From contig NZ_AHBZ03000015.1 of the NCBI RefSeq assembly GCF_000238375.3, positions 372,001 through 436,000 of the forward strand: a stretch of DNA of 64,000 nucleotides, written 5' to 3'. This DNA is from Pseudoalteromonas citrea (GTDB taxonomy: Bacteria; Pseudomonadota; Gammaproteobacteria; Enterobacterales; Alteromonadaceae). This document shows positions 37,895 to 47,721 of this stretch, in pieces (within the stretch, counting starts at the first letter, position 1; each line of letters starts with the position of its first letter). The notes below the pieces were generated by a model. It saw only the letters and a program-made list of their open reading frames with translations, was not told where the DNA came from and ran no database searches. The position numbers and the translations under genes were made by a program.

Positions 37895-39241
37895 CTAGGC
37901 TTTTGGGATCATAAGAATTTGGCCAATATATAGGGTGTTTTTCTTTAATTGATTATGTTTTTTTAAAGCGGATATTGTAGTGCCGTAACGACTGGCTAAG
38001 ACACTCAGCGATTCGCCACTTTTCACTTTGTGCTGTACCGGCTTATTATGTTTTAACCGCGCAAATAATGAGTCATCAGGCGGGTTGCGCTTATAGTAAT
38101 TCCTAATCGATGAAAAAATAGCCTGTGCTAATCGTTGCTGATGTTGTGCTGTATTTAGCTTGCGCTCTTCTTTTGGGTTAGAAATAAAACCAGTTTCCAC
38201 CAATATTGACGGAATATCAGGTGACTTTAATACGCCAAAGTTTGCCGCTTGCGGCCTTTTCTTATGTAGCTTAGAAACGCCTTTTAGTCCCTTGACCACT
38301 TCATCAGCAACCTGAAATGCAGTTTTCATTGAATGATCCATAGACATATCAAGTAGCGCTTTAGCTAAATACCTTTCATTCGCAGTATCTTTTATTAAAC
38401 TGGCTGCACCACCTAATAATTGAGAATGTTTCTCTTTGTCTTCTAACCACTTACCTACTTCTGAGTTAGCACGGCGCAGTGATAAAACCCACACTGACGT
38501 CCCATTTGGTCCAGGGCTAGAAAATGCATCTGCATGTATTGACACAAAAAAGTCAGCGCGCTTTTGTCGTGCCTTTGAAGTTCGTGTATTTAACTTTAAA
38601 TAATAATCGCCTGTGCGGATCAAACGCGCTTTCATTCCTGGCTGTTTATCTACCAAACGTGCCACTCGTTTTGCTATTTGTAAGGTAATATTCTTCTCAT
38701 AAGTGCCCGCAGGTCCAATGGAACCTGGATCTTCTCCTCCATGCCCTGCATCAATGGCAATAATAATATCCCTGTCCACGGTGCGCGTGCGCTTTTTCGC
38801 TGCACTTTTATCAATCGCATACGATTGTTTCTTTTTAGAGTATAAATCAACAACTAACCGATTTTTATACGGTCCAGTTGGTGCCAAAGCAAACACAACT
38901 GGTTTTACCGTACCACTTAATTCAAACACCACACGCGTACTATTTTTTCTTTTCGGTTTACTGTATCTCAGTTTACTGATCAAATTGTGCTTTTTCGGCA
39001 CTTTCGGTAAATACTTCGCCTGCTGTGTATTTTGCAAGTCGATAACCAAACGTAAAGGGTTTTGCAGCATGAAATAACTAAAATCTGGTTTAGACGACAT
39101 GTCAAAAACCACACGCGTACTCTCAGGTGAAGGCCAAACTCGCACCCCTTCCATTTTATTTTTAGCGAATGCTTCTATACTTAGGAATAAGCACAATATT
39201 ACTGTGCAAAGCACTGCTGCATGATGTTTGAATACTCTCAT
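37895..39241 (-). CDS. amiB: N-acetylmuramoyl-L-alanine amidase (AmiB/AmiC type)
   Basis: A 448-residue exported cell-separation amidase. After a signal peptide (about 1-26) come an AMIN domain (about 30-140), an Amidase_3 zinc domain with IAIDAGHGGEDPG, SIHADAF and LVETGFISNPKEE, and one C-terminal LysM motif (KVKSGESLSVLASRYGTT). E. coli AmiB has no LysM, so a domain addition compared with E. coli is seen; related marine amidases carry it. Gap to tsaE is one base and to mutL three, so the genes are co-translated. The EnvC/NlpD activation region was not checked. Confidence 0.94.
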   Translation of the reverse strand: MRVFKHHAAVLCTVILCLFLSIEAFAKNKMEGVRVWPSPESTRVVFDMSSKPDFSYFMLQNPLRLVIDLQNTQQAKYLPKVPKKHNLISKLRYSKPKRKNSTRVVFELSGTVKPVVFALAPTGPYKNRLVVDLYSKKKQSYAIDKSAAKKRTRTVDRDIIIAIDAGHGGEDPGSIGPAGTYEKNITLQIAKRVARLVDKQPGMKARLIRTGDYYLKLNTRTSKARQKRADFFVSIHADAFSSPGPNGTSVWVLSLRRANSEVGKWLEDKEKHSQLLGGAASLIKDTANERYLAKALLDMSMDHSMKTAFQVADEVVKGLKGVSKLHKKRPQAANFGVLKSPDIPSILVETGFISNPKEERKLNTAQHQQRLAQAIFSSIRNYYKRNPPDDSLFARLKHNKPVQHKVKSGESLSVLASRYGTTISALKKHNQLKKNTLYIGQILMIPKA

Positions 39242-39242
39242 T

Positions 39243-39704
39243 TTACCCTAAACTACTGATAATTTTTTCCCCGCGAGTACTCTTCGCGGTAAGCCTGATG
39301 CTACGTTGCTGATCTACATAGGCCATTTCAATATCAAGATCTGGCGTTGGGATAAACCCAGTACCTTTTTCGGGCCATTCAACGATACAAATTGCTTGCT
39401 CAGCAAAGTAGTCTCTGATCCCCATGTACTCTAATTCTTCTGGATCGCCTAAACGGTAAAGATCAAAATGGTAAACTGACACATCATCTAACTCATAAGG
39501 CTCCACAAGCGTATAAGTGGGACTTTTTACTTTGCCATTATGCCCAAGCCCTTGCACTATCCCTCTGCTTAATGTGGTTTTACCAGCGCCTAAATCACCA
39601 TTTAAAAACAACACAGCGCCTTGTTTAACCGCGTGAGACAAGCGCCTACCCATCTCCACAGTTGCTGCTTCATCAGCTAGATGCAGGCAAAAAACGTCAT
39701 TCAT
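39243..39704 (-). CDS. tsaE: tRNA threonylcarbamoyladenosine ATPase TsaE
   Basis: A 153-residue P-loop protein needed with TsaB/TsaD for t6A37 in tRNA. Walker A is GDLGAGKTT and the conserved Tyr-rich [13 protein letters not shown] follows it; [16 protein letters not shown] completes the fold. It begins two bases after the nnr stop and ends one base before amiB. Confidence 0.96.
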   Translation of the reverse strand: MNDVFCLHLADEAATVEMGRRLSHAVKQGAVLFLNGDLGAGKTTLSRGIVQGLGHNGKVKSPTYTLVEPYELDDVSVYHFDLYRLGDPEELEYMGIRDYFAEQAICIVEWPEKGTGFIPTPDLDIEMAYVDQQRSIRLTAKSTRGEKIISSLG

Positions 39705-39706
39705 GT

Positions 39707-41230
39707 TTACCCCAATAAATCTCTAATATGCTTAAATAAATCACCGGCAAGCAATCCTTTTTCACCTTCGATAGCAGCATTTTCAGCTGCCAAACCATGA
39801 ATATACACAGCCAAACTGGTCGCGGCAAATTTCTCCATGCCCTGTGCAATTAAACTCGCAATGATACCAGATAATACATCTCCCATCCCAGCACTGGCCA
39901 TCGCGGCACTGCCTGAACGGTTAATATTCACTCGACTTTGATGGCAAACTAAACTGCCAGGTCCTTTAAGCACCACAGCGTACTCATAATAACGCTGTAA
40001 TTGTGCTGCCACTTCAAATCGATTCGACATACTTTCAATATTACTTTGCGCTAACAGCCGCCGCGCTTCACCAATATGTGGCGTCATAACAGCTTGCCGA
40101 TAACGCAAAGAAGAGCTCGCTTGCAAATTTAGAGCGTCCGCATCACAAATTACAGCCCCATCAAAGTTATAGCTGCGATTAAACAGTGCTTTGGCCCAGT
40201 TATCTTGGCCAAGTCCAGGGCCTATTACTAACACATCAGCTTTAGCGAACAAGCTATCTATATAGCCTTGGTTTCCTTCAACCGCTTCTATGCCGTGTAC
40301 CATGAGTTCATATCGCCCTTGTTGAACGATAGCAACATTGTCAGTATGTGTTAATACACTGACCAAGCCCGCGCCTGACCTTAAGCTGGCTTCACTCGCT
40401 AAACGGATCGCGCCGGCCATTCCTTTATTGCCACCGATGAGTAAAACATGACCACATTGGTTTTTATAACAGTCATTCGCTCGGTGTATCCTCAAAGCCA
40501 TAAACGCAGAGTAAGACCAGTGAGAAACCTCCGAGTTCACTTCTTTGGAAAAAGCCTCTGAAACGCCCAAAGATGCAAACAACAACTTGCCACAAAACTG
40601 TTTTGCTCTACCTGTTAGGATACCTTGTTTAAGTGCTATAAAAGTCAGTGTAATATCTGCCAAAAACGCACCATCAGCCACAACCCCTGTTGAAGCATCT
40701 ATGCCGCTTGGCACATCAATACTAAGTCGCAGCGCGCTATGCTTGTTACAGTATACAAAAAGGCGTTTTAACGGTTCACTTAACCGACCTGAAAAACCAC
40801 TCCCAAAAACACCATCAACAATAACATCAAATGAGCACTTATTCGGCACTTCACTCAATACCGAAAGGCCTGCTGCATCGACTTTTTGATACGCTCTAAG
40901 TGCATCATCAGCCAGTAAGCTCGGCGAATAAACGCCAACTATAGTTACCTTGCGTCCCTCTTTATGCAATAGCTCAGCCAGTAAATAAGCATCACCTGCA
41001 TTATTGCCCTTACCCGCAAGAATTAAAATATGCTCTGCATTCACAAGTTCATGGTCGAATAAATCAAATAACGCATCAGCTGCGCATGCCATTAATTGCG
41101 ATAAATTGAGACCAACAAGATGAGCTGAGCTTGCTTCATTATCCCTCACTTGCTGGGCCGTATAAGCAAACTGTGGTAAATTAGCCGTGTATTTAGCTGC
41201 CAAGATCGATTTCCCGTGACTATCACTCAT
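39707..41230 (-). CDS. nnr: Bifunctional NAD(P)H-hydrate repair enzyme Nnr
   Basis: A 507-residue two-domain enzyme: an N-terminal YjeF_N epimerase (about 22-215, with [12 protein letters not shown]) and a C-terminal ADP-dependent dehydratase of ribokinase-like fold ([39 protein letters not shown]). It repairs damaged NADHX/NADPHX. The ATG at 41230 gives an E. coli-like length; a reading frame open much further upstream is not used because it runs through queG. The start lies inside the first codons of the divergent queG. It is the first gene of the amiB-mutL-hfq series. Confidence 0.94.
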   Translation of the reverse strand: MSDSHGKSILAAKYTANLPQFAYTAQQVRDNEASSAHLVGLNLSQLMACAADALFDLFDHELVNAEHILILAGKGNNAGDAYLLAELLHKEGRKVTIVGVYSPSLLADDALRAYQKVDAAGLSVLSEVPNKCSFDVIVDGVFGSGFSGRLSEPLKRLFVYCNKHSALRLSIDVPSGIDASTGVVADGAFLADITLTFIALKQGILTGRAKQFCGKLLFASLGVSEAFSKEVNSEVSHWSYSAFMALRIHRANDCYKNQCGHVLLIGGNKGMAGAIRLASEASLRSGAGLVSVLTHTDNVAIVQQGRYELMVHGIEAVEGNQGYIDSLFAKADVLVIGPGLGQDNWAKALFNRSYNFDGAVICDADALNLQASSSLRYRQAVMTPHIGEARRLLAQSNIESMSNRFEVAAQLQRYYEYAVVLKGPGSLVCHQSRVNINRSGSAAMASAGMGDVLSGIIASLIAQGMEKFAATSLAVYIHGLAAENAAIEGEKGLLAGDLFKHIRDLLG

Positions 41231-42349
41231 ATTGACTATACTGAACTCGCAAAAAAAATTAAGCAATGGGGCCATGAACTTGGTTTCGCAGAAGTTGGGA
41301 TCACTGACATTGACTTGAGCGAACACGAAGCACAACTGCAACGCTGGTTAGATAAAGGTTATCACGGTGAAATGGATTATATGGCTGCCCATGGTATGAA
41401 AAGAGCCCGCCCAGCGGAATTGGTGCCTGGAACTCAACGTGTTATTTCTGTCAAAATGAACTACCTCCCCCCTGATGCCAGCTTTGCCAGAGCACTGGGG
41501 AATAAACAAACTGCCTATATCAGTCGTTATGCGCTAGGCCGTGACTACCACAAAGTATTGCGGAATCGACTTAAAAAGCTGGGGCAAAGAATTGAGCTGG
41601 AAGTAGAACAACTAGGATACCGACCTTTTGTTGACTCGGCTCCTGTGCTGGAACGTCAATTAGCTGAAAAAGCCGGCCTAGGTTGGCGTGGTAAAAATAG
41701 TTTATTAATTCATAAACAAGCTGGATCATGGTTTTTTTTAGGTGAGTTATTTGTCAGCATCCCCTTACCCATAGATGCGCCCAATGAAGAAGAAGGATGT
41801 GGCAAATGTAATGCCTGCATTACTTTATGCCCTACAGGTGCAATCGTCGAGCCCTATGTGGTCGATGCTCGAAAATGTATTTCATATTTAACCATCGAAT
41901 TACAAGGTGCTATTCCTGAGCAATATCGTCCATTACTCGGAAACCGTATTTATGGGTGTGATGATTGCCAACTTGTGTGCCCATGGAATCGCTTCGGACA
42001 ATTAACAGACGAACTAGACTTTCACCCTCGCCAACAAATTAAAGACCAAGATTTAATGACATTGTTTGCGTGGGATGAACGTACTTTTTTGAAAAATACA
42101 GAAGGCAGTCCTATACGCCGTATCGGTCATGAACGTTGGTTACGTAATATAGCTGTTGGGCTAGGCAACGCACATTATGACCCTAGCATCATTGAGGCGC
42201 TAAAAGCTCGTCTTAACAGTGCGTCTCCTCTTGTTAAAGAACATATAGAATGGGCACTCACTCAACAGCATGATAAACAAGTAAACACGGAGCGAAAGAA
42301 GGCCCGACTCATTAGAATCATCGAAAAGGGCCTCCCGAGAGACGCTTAA
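41216..42349 (+). CDS. queG: Epoxyqueuosine reductase QueG
   Basis: A 377-residue cobalamin-dependent [4Fe-4S] reductase for the last step of queuosine synthesis in tRNA. Two cluster motifs CGKCNACITLCPTGAI and CDDCQLVCPWN are present, and the N-terminal IKQWGHELGFAEVGITD matches the E. coli start. The initiation codon is GTG, since no ATG exists before residue 50; a good ribosome-binding sequence is not visible. It overlaps the nnr start head-to-head by 15 bases and shares the last four bases with the convergent regulator. Confidence 0.93.
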   Translation: MTITHIDYTELAKKIKQWGHELGFAEVGITDIDLSEHEAQLQRWLDKGYHGEMDYMAAHGMKRARPAELVPGTQRVISVKMNYLPPDASFARALGNKQTAYISRYALGRDYHKVLRNRLKKLGQRIELEVEQLGYRPFVDSAPVLERQLAEKAGLGWRGKNSLLIHKQAGSWFFLGELFVSIPLPIDAPNEEEGCGKCNACITLCPTGAIVEPYVVDARKCISYLTIELQGAIPEQYRPLLGNRIYGCDDCQLVCPWNRFGQLTDELDFHPRQQIKDQDLMTLFAWDERTFLKNTEGSPIRRIGHERWLRNIAVGLGNAHYDPSIIEALKARLNSASPLVKEHIEWALTQQHDKQVNTERKKARLIRIIEKGLPRDA

Positions 42350-43479
42350 CCTTTTGCATGTTCAGACAATAGCGCCAAATCACCTTCAATTTCGTTAAAA
42401 GCACTTTTAACCATGTCGATGGCCTCTTCTCGAGCAACTGAATTTTGGATTGCTTCATCGACATTGCTAAAAATGAACACCTCTTGATCTTCATCTAACC
42501 CCATTGTGGGAATTCGAGTTTCGAAACGTTCTTGTAGCGCACGGAACACCGCTTCATTTTGCTTGCGATTGGTTTCTAACATGCCCATTAAACTTTTGAA
42601 CTTACCATTTATCATAGTCTGTGCTTTGTCTAAATTTCTACGCTGGGCTGACAGCTCATCACGCGTCAAGATTGCTAACAACTGCTGCTCAGTTACACTT
42701 ACCATAAAACAAATATGGTCTCGTATTCGGCCATGCTTATTCTCATCATCTGGCATATTCAAAATGAGCACGCTGATAAAATCATAATTTACTAACACTC
42801 GGCTCGTAAATTCATGCAATCGCCCCTTAGATTTTAAAATATCGAATAACTCAATGACAATGGGCGAACATAATCCTGTGGTGGCAAAGTGATGGCGCTG
42901 CTCATCAATGCGAATTTCAACATTGCTGTTTAAACCAAAGCTAGACAAACATTTCGTCATGGCATTAGCCAGTGTAGGAATATCATCTAAAAGCGAAATT
43001 TGTTCGATGTAATTAACTATTTGGCCCATTTCACTGCTGGTGGCCATTGCATCAAATGCGGTTGATGTAGCTTCTTCTACTTGCTGTTCAAGAATATCTT
43101 TATCTAATAACATTTGACTTAAGTTTAAGAGCTTTGTTTTTAATTCACCTTGACCAAAAGGCTTAACGATATAATCTTCAGCACCGACAGAGTAACCTTC
43201 CATACGCTCTTCTACCGACCCTCTCGCCGACACAAACATCACCACAATATGATGTGTTTCTGGATTGGCCTTTATCGCCCTGCATACCTCGTACCCATTC
43301 ATTTGCGGCATACTAACATCGAGTAAGACCACTTGAGGATCAAATGACTCAATCATGTCTAAACATTCAGGTCCACTGCTTGCCGTCAGTAAATCAAAAT
43401 TAAGGTCTTCAAGGATCTCTTCAATAATCTCTAAATTAAATGGTTCGTCGTCGACGGCTAAAATGCGCTGCAGGGCCAT
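42346..43479 (-). CDS. Response regulator with unknown C-terminal output
   Basis: A 377-residue protein with an N-terminal CheY-like receiver (about 1-125; Asp54 in LLDVSMP, and KPFG at the usual Lys). The remainder (about 125-377) is helical, with a possible small GAF/PAS-like centre and coiled-coil segments; I recognise no GGDEF, EAL or HTH motif. It lies 77 bases downstream of a hybrid kinase on the same strand, which probably phosphorylates it. Output is unknown. Confidence 0.87.
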   Translation of the reverse strand: MALQRILAVDDEPFNLEIIEEILEDLNFDLLTASSGPECLDMIESFDPQVVLLDVSMPQMNGYEVCRAIKANPETHHIVVMFVSARGSVEERMEGYSVGAEDYIVKPFGQGELKTKLLNLSQMLLDKDILEQQVEEATSTAFDAMATSSEMGQIVNYIEQISLLDDIPTLANAMTKCLSSFGLNSNVEIRIDEQRHHFATTGLCSPIVIELFDILKSKGRLHEFTSRVLVNYDFISVLILNMPDDENKHGRIRDHICFMVSVTEQQLLAILTRDELSAQRRNLDKAQTMINGKFKSLMGMLETNRKQNEAVFRALQERFETRIPTMGLDEDQEVFIFSNVDEAIQNSVAREEAIDMVKSAFNEIEGDLALLSEHAKG

Positions 43480-43556
43480 AGAACTCTTCCTTTTATGTTA
43501 TCTCGCTCACTCTATTTATAGTCGTGATTTTCATGAATGCTAGTATGTTGACCGTT

Positions 43557-45503
43557 TTAATGTTGACTTAATGGCAATTCAATGTGAACCGTTGCACCGC
43601 CAAATTCATTGTTGCAGGCATAAATACAGCCTTTGTGAAGCAAAATAAACTCCTTACAAATCGCCAATCCTAAGCCGGTACCACCAGCACCGCTATTCGT
43701 TTTGCTACTTTGCACAAACTTCGAAAAAACCTGTTCGAGTTCATCATCTGGGATCCCTACACCCTGATCGCTTATGGCCACAGCAACTTTATTTCCGATT
43801 AAGGTCACATCCACTTTAACCTGACTATCCTCAGGACTAAATTTAAGCGCGTTACCTAAAAGGTTGCGGATCACTTGATTCATTTGCTCTTGATCGCAAT
43901 AAAGTAAAACAGGCTCCACAGGTACACTTAGCGCAAATTGGATTTTTTTTGCTAAGGCACTACCCGCGACGTCATCAATGCCGGTTTTAATAATACTGGT
44001 AAAATCATAATTGCTGGGGTTAAAAGGAAAGTGACCTGCATCCAAACGTGATAAATCGAGAAGATTATTTAGTAGTAATAACAAACGTTCACCACTGGTT
44101 TCTATTCTAGCTAAGTACTTTTGTAGCTTTTCTAATGGTGCTTCCCCACAGCTTAACTTATCTAGTCCAAATCGAGCGAAACTCAAAATGGAATGCATAG
44201 GCGTGCGTAATTCATGAGACATATTGGCTAAAAATTCAGACTTACTTAAATTCGCAGCTTCTGCAGCATCTTTTGCTCTTTGTAATTGAGCCGTTCGGGC
44301 CTGAACTTCAACCTCAAGCACTTCTTTTGCCTCTTCTAAAACTTGTTGCTTTTTCTTTAACTGCGCAACATTTTTAAATATCACTGCAAATGCCACTTCA
44401 CCATGATGATCTATTTCATTAAAAGTGCCCATTAAAGGAATATCCCCCGACGCTTGCGGCAATATCAACTCGCAATTGAAATGCCTCTGTACGCCCACCT
44501 CTTTTATTGCAGCTTTTAACGAATCGCTGCAATCCGTGGCAAATAAATCGTAAATAGAGCGTGCTTGTATCTCACTTTGTGACAACTTAAGTAACCGCAT
44601 TGACGCATCATTCGCTTCGATAATAGCGCCACTGCGCTTAAATAAAACAATTGGGTCTGGTGTATGTTTATAAATCACCCGTAATAAACTATCACGTTCA
44701 ATCAGTGCATCCACGGTATCTTGTAGTCGCTCTACCAATTCTTGATTCTGCCGCCGTAGTAACTCGGTTTGCCATAATTTATGCAACGACTGTAGCAATT
44801 CACTCTCATCAAACGGCTTTAATAAAACATCTTCGACACCTTGTCGAATCGCTTCCATCATATCGACTTGGCTTGCTCGCGAGGTGACCAATAAACAACG
44901 GCAATTAGGTGACAATGCTTTCAGCCGCACAAACATCCCAACACCAGTCCCATCCTCAAAGTTAAAATCGCTGATCAACAAATCAATGTGCTCTTTACTC
45001 GCCAAAGCTAATGCTGAATCGATTTTTGTCGCGGTAAAAACTTTGAGCTGCGCCCCCCGTAAACTCATGGCTAGTTGTTCTAAACGGGACGGGTCATGAT
45101 CAACCAGTAGTACAGTGGGGAGCACTAAACGTTGATTCGCGCCAACCTCTAGTACACGCTCCAATAAATGCGTGATCTCTTTATTGGCAAAAAAAGGGTA
45201 AACCACAATGCCATTCGGCAGTGCTTTATTAAATTGGCTGAATACTTCTAAATGCTCAGTATTATCGGGCTTTGGTGCTAAAAGAATTAATTTACAATGC
45301 TCTTTTAAGGGGCAGAGCACGGTTAAATAATGACTGGGGATGCCATGTGCGATGGCGATAACATCGTAATGTGTAAATGTAATGCCTTCATCAAGCATAT
45401 TGTAGTGAATATGCTCAACCTGCCCTCCTAACAACTCAAACAATACTTTGAGCCGCATTGCTAGCACACTATTGCTATCTATAATTAATACTTTATTCGA
45501 CAT
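43557..45503 (-). CDS. Hybrid sensor histidine kinase with two N-terminal receiver-like domains
   Basis: A 648-residue cytoplasmic protein. Residues 1-120 look like a receiver fold but the phospho-acceptor position is lost (VIAIAHG). A second receiver (about 128-245) has the acidic pocket (Asp135) and Asp179. A PAS domain (about 270-385) and a coiled coil precede HisKA (SHELRTP with His430) and an HATPase domain (NLLGNALKFSP, DQGVGIP, GTGLGLAI). No transmembrane span is seen. The kinase core is at the C terminus and the receivers are at the N terminus, so it probably integrates an upstream phosphorelay. The regulator at 42346-43479 is the likely partner. Confidence 0.92.
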   Translation of the reverse strand: MSNKVLIIDSNSVLAMRLKVLFELLGGQVEHIHYNMLDEGITFTHYDVIAIAHGIPSHYLTVLCPLKEHCKLILLAPKPDNTEHLEVFSQFNKALPNGIVVYPFFANKEITHLLERVLEVGANQRLVLPTVLLVDHDPSRLEQLAMSLRGAQLKVFTATKIDSALALASKEHIDLLISDFNFEDGTGVGMFVRLKALSPNCRCLLVTSRASQVDMMEAIRQGVEDVLLKPFDESELLQSLHKLWQTELLRRQNQELVERLQDTVDALIERDSLLRVIYKHTPDPIVLFKRSGAIIEANDASMRLLKLSQSEIQARSIYDLFATDCSDSLKAAIKEVGVQRHFNCELILPQASGDIPLMGTFNEIDHHGEVAFAVIFKNVAQLKKKQQVLEEAKEVLEVEVQARTAQLQRAKDAAEAANLSKSEFLANMSHELRTPMHSILSFARFGLDKLSCGEAPLEKLQKYLARIETSGERLLLLLNNLLDLSRLDAGHFPFNPSNYDFTSIIKTGIDDVAGSALAKKIQFALSVPVEPVLLYCDQEQMNQVIRNLLGNALKFSPEDSQVKVDVTLIGNKVAVAISDQGVGIPDDELEQVFSKFVQSSKTNSGAGGTGLGLAICKEFILLHKGCIYACNNEFGGATVHIELPLSQH

Positions 45504-45573
45504 AATCCATGTATATTCCTTGCCCTAACACACACAGTGTAGTCGAATTTTTAAACTTGGCAGAAAACGTACG

Positions 45574-46068
45574 CTACCGCGTAAATAGCTGCTTTCCTAG
45601 AATGGTTAAACTAAACCGCTCTTCATCCATAAGGGCAATATTGGGTAGTTCACCCCAGTGACTATAACCTTGGCGTTTAAACAATTTAATACTTGGCACG
45701 TTATGTGAAAAAATAAACCCCACTAAGGTATCCACGTCAATTTTTACCGCGTGGTGCTCCGCAAACTCAAGCAATTGGACCCCTAAACCCTCACCGCGAG
45801 CGCTCCCCGTAATATAAATGCTAATTTCACATGTGCCAGCGTAAGCTGGGCGGCCATAAAATGATTTAAAACTCAGCCATGCCACAACCTTCCCTTGCAA
45901 TTCATATACAAACAAAGGTCTATTTGGTGTGTGACTAAAAAACCACTCTGCACGCGCCTCTACGGTAGTCGGTTCAGTATCAGCCGTTACCATACGACTG
46001 GCGATAGTTTCATTATAAATAGCAACGACAGCTGGTAAATCTCGATGTTCGGCAATTCTAATAGTCAT
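45574..46068 (-). CDS. GNAT-family N-acetyltransferase
   Basis: A 164-residue GNAT protein. The acetyl-CoA motif is weakly recognised in EISIYITGSARGEGLGVQLLEFAE, and the N-terminal RIAEHRDLPAVVAIYNETI resembles the phosphinothricin acetyltransferase-like (Pat) group. Members acetylate an amine such as an antibiotic, metabolite or amino acid; the target is unknown and a resistance function is not implied. The start codon at 46068 lies 72 bases from the divergent glutathione peroxidase start, so they share the promoter region. Confidence 0.87.
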   Translation of the reverse strand: MTIRIAEHRDLPAVVAIYNETIASRMVTADTEPTTVEARAEWFFSHTPNRPLFVYELQGKVVAWLSFKSFYGRPAYAGTCEISIYITGSARGEGLGVQLLEFAEHHAVKIDVDTLVGFIFSHNVPSIKLFKRQGYSHWGELPNIALMDEERFSLTILGKQLFTR

Positions 46069-46140
46069 AGTGTAAGAAAGATGATCAAATCAAGGTCTAT
46101 TGGCGTATCATAAAAGAGTTCATCAAACAAAGGAAAGGCA

Positions 46141-46686
46141 ATGCTAAACAAACTACTCAAACTGACTCTCATTTCATCAAGCTTATTATTGAGTTCGCAA
46201 GTACTCGCATCTACATGCGATGATTTTACCAATGTGGAATTAAGGAAATTACGCTCTGAAGATACTCTCAATTTATGCCAGTTTAAAAACAAGCCTTTGC
46301 TTATCGTCAACACCGCCAGTAATTGTGGCTTTACCGGTCAATTTGAAGATTTAGAAAAACTCCACAAAAAATATAAAGATCAAGGGTTAGTGGTATTAGG
46401 CTTTCCCTCAGATGACTTTTTCCAAGAAGAAGATGATGAGAAAGACACCGCCAAAGTTTGCTTTGTAAACTATGGAGTTACATTCAATATGCTTGCAACA
46501 TCAGATGTACGAGGAGATAGCGCCAACCCTATCTTCAAACACTTAGGTGATAAAACCAGCTCTCCGAAATGGAATTTTTACAAATACCTAGTTTCAGCAG
46601 ATAGACAAACCATAACACGCTTTAATAGTCGCACTAAACCCCTATCAGACGAAATGGTGAATGCCGTAGAAAAAGCATTACAATGA
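46141..46686 (+). CDS. Glutathione peroxidase, exported
   Basis: A 181-residue protein with a signal peptide (about 1-24, ending VLAST). The catalytic Cys lies in NTASNCGFTGQFE; a later Cys (KVCFVNYGVTF) could resolve it; the Trp-Asn of the tetrad is at KWNFYKYLV. The usual FPCNQF is FPSDDF, so the conserved Gln is replaced by Asp, which is unusual though FPSND variants exist. Such enzymes reduce peroxides with glutathione or thioredoxin; a periplasmic place suggests defence against external peroxide. It is followed by ppiC 77 bases later. Confidence 0.9.
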   Translation: MLNKLLKLTLISSSLLLSSQVLASTCDDFTNVELRKLRSEDTLNLCQFKNKPLLIVNTASNCGFTGQFEDLEKLHKKYKDQGLVVLGFPSDDFFQEEDDEKDTAKVCFVNYGVTFNMLATSDVRGDSANPIFKHLGDKTSSPKWNFYKYLVSADRQTITRFNSRTKPLSDEMVNAVEKALQ

Positions 46687-46763
46687 GATAGTGAGTTTTT
46701 AATACAAGTGTATTAGAATAAATGATGAATAAAAATTAATCACAAGCGAAATATGGAGAAGTT

Positions 46764-47045
46764 ATGACAGTTGCAAGCGCAAGGCACATCCTAGTTGATA
46801 GCGAAGCGGAATGTTTAGACTTAAAATCGCGCATTGCTGCCGGTGAAGACTTTGCTGAATTAGCAAAACAGTATTCTAGCTGTCCGTCAGGACAAGACGG
46901 TGGTGCTCTTGGCGAGTTTGGCCCAGGAATGATGGTCCCAGAGTTCGATACAGTGGTATTTTCTGCACCATTGAATGATGTACAAGGTCCTGTTCAAACA
47001 CAATTTGGTTACCATTTACTTGAAGTAACAAGTAGAACTGAGTAA
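46764..47045 (+). CDS. ppiC: Peptidyl-prolyl cis-trans isomerase PpiC (parvulin)
   Basis: A 93-residue single-domain parvulin. It matches E. coli PpiC in size and in ASARHILVDSEAEC, KQYSSCPSGQDGGALGEFG and FGYHLLEV. It accelerates proline isomerisation in the cytoplasm. GGAGAAG precedes the ATG and a strong terminator follows. Confidence 0.96.
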   Translation: MTVASARHILVDSEAECLDLKSRIAAGEDFAELAKQYSSCPSGQDGGALGEFGPGMMVPEFDTVVFSAPLNDVQGPVQTQFGYHLLEVTSRTE

Positions 47046-47063
47046 GTTACTATATATTCCAAT

Positions 47064-47088
47064 AAGCCGCTTCTAGCGGCTTTTTTTT
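47064..47088 (+). terminator. Rho-independent terminator of ppiC
   Basis: AAGCCGC (47064-47070) and GCGGCTT (47076-47082) around a five-base loop, followed by TTTTTT. It lies 18 bases after the stop. Confidence 0.9.
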
Positions 47089-47115
47089 GAGGTAAATTTA
47101 AAAAGGAACACTGTT

Positions 47116-47694
47116 GTGCAACTCTTTGGTTCTGATACATCACCCTATGCTCGCCGAATTCGATTATTCATTGAACATCATGCCCTCGATATAGAGTATA
47201 TTCACCTCGATATCTTTTCAGATGCTGGCAGAAAGCAGCTCATCACACATAATCCAGCTCGTAAAATCCCATTTTTAATAAATGGGCCACAGCAAATAAG
47301 TGACTCTAACGTCATTTTTCGCTATTTAAATGAACTCTATGATTTGCCTCGGTTAACCTGGTGGCAAGAAAATCAGCTGACTAATATTAATGCCTGTAAC
47401 GATTCATTGGTTGAACTACTTATTTGCGAGCGCTCAGGCTTTGACACGCAAAGTGATGCGCTATTTTTTAACCTACAAAGAGAGCGTATTGAACAAGTAC
47501 TTTTAAATTTAAATGAACAATGTGTGAAAACTGACTTTTTAGACTGTCAGTACTTGCAGATCAGTTTATACTGCTTGCTAGATTGGATTGTGTTCAGAGA
47601 ATTGACCGATCTAACTTCATTTGCTGAATTATTGAACTTTCACAAGCTTCAATCACAACGCAAAGGAGTAAAACAGAGCGATCCACGCAACTAA
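47116..47694 (+). CDS. Glutathione S-transferase family protein
   Basis: A 192-residue protein with a thioredoxin-like N-terminal GST domain (MQLFGSDTSPYARRIRLFIE, NPARKIPFLI and the SDSNVIFRYL glutathione-binding turn) and a short helical C-terminal domain. It resembles YibF-like GSTs. Function is unknown beyond thiol chemistry. The initiation codon is GTG, with AAGGA eight bases before; it is the first gene after the ppiC terminator and is followed closely by the DUF2750 gene. Confidence 0.88.
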   Translation: MQLFGSDTSPYARRIRLFIEHHALDIEYIHLDIFSDAGRKQLITHNPARKIPFLINGPQQISDSNVIFRYLNELYDLPRLTWWQENQLTNINACNDSLVELLICERSGFDTQSDALFFNLQRERIEQVLLNLNEQCVKTDFLDCQYLQISLYCLLDWIVFRELTDLTSFAELLNFHKLQSQRKGVKQSDPRN

Positions 47695-47721
47695 ATAACA
47701 TATTTAAAAAAGGTATACGCC

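Noticed and set aside
41231-41341. N-terminal extension of Nnr through queG.
   Set aside because: It has no family similarity and runs antisense through the queG start; the ATG at 41230 gives a normal Nnr length.
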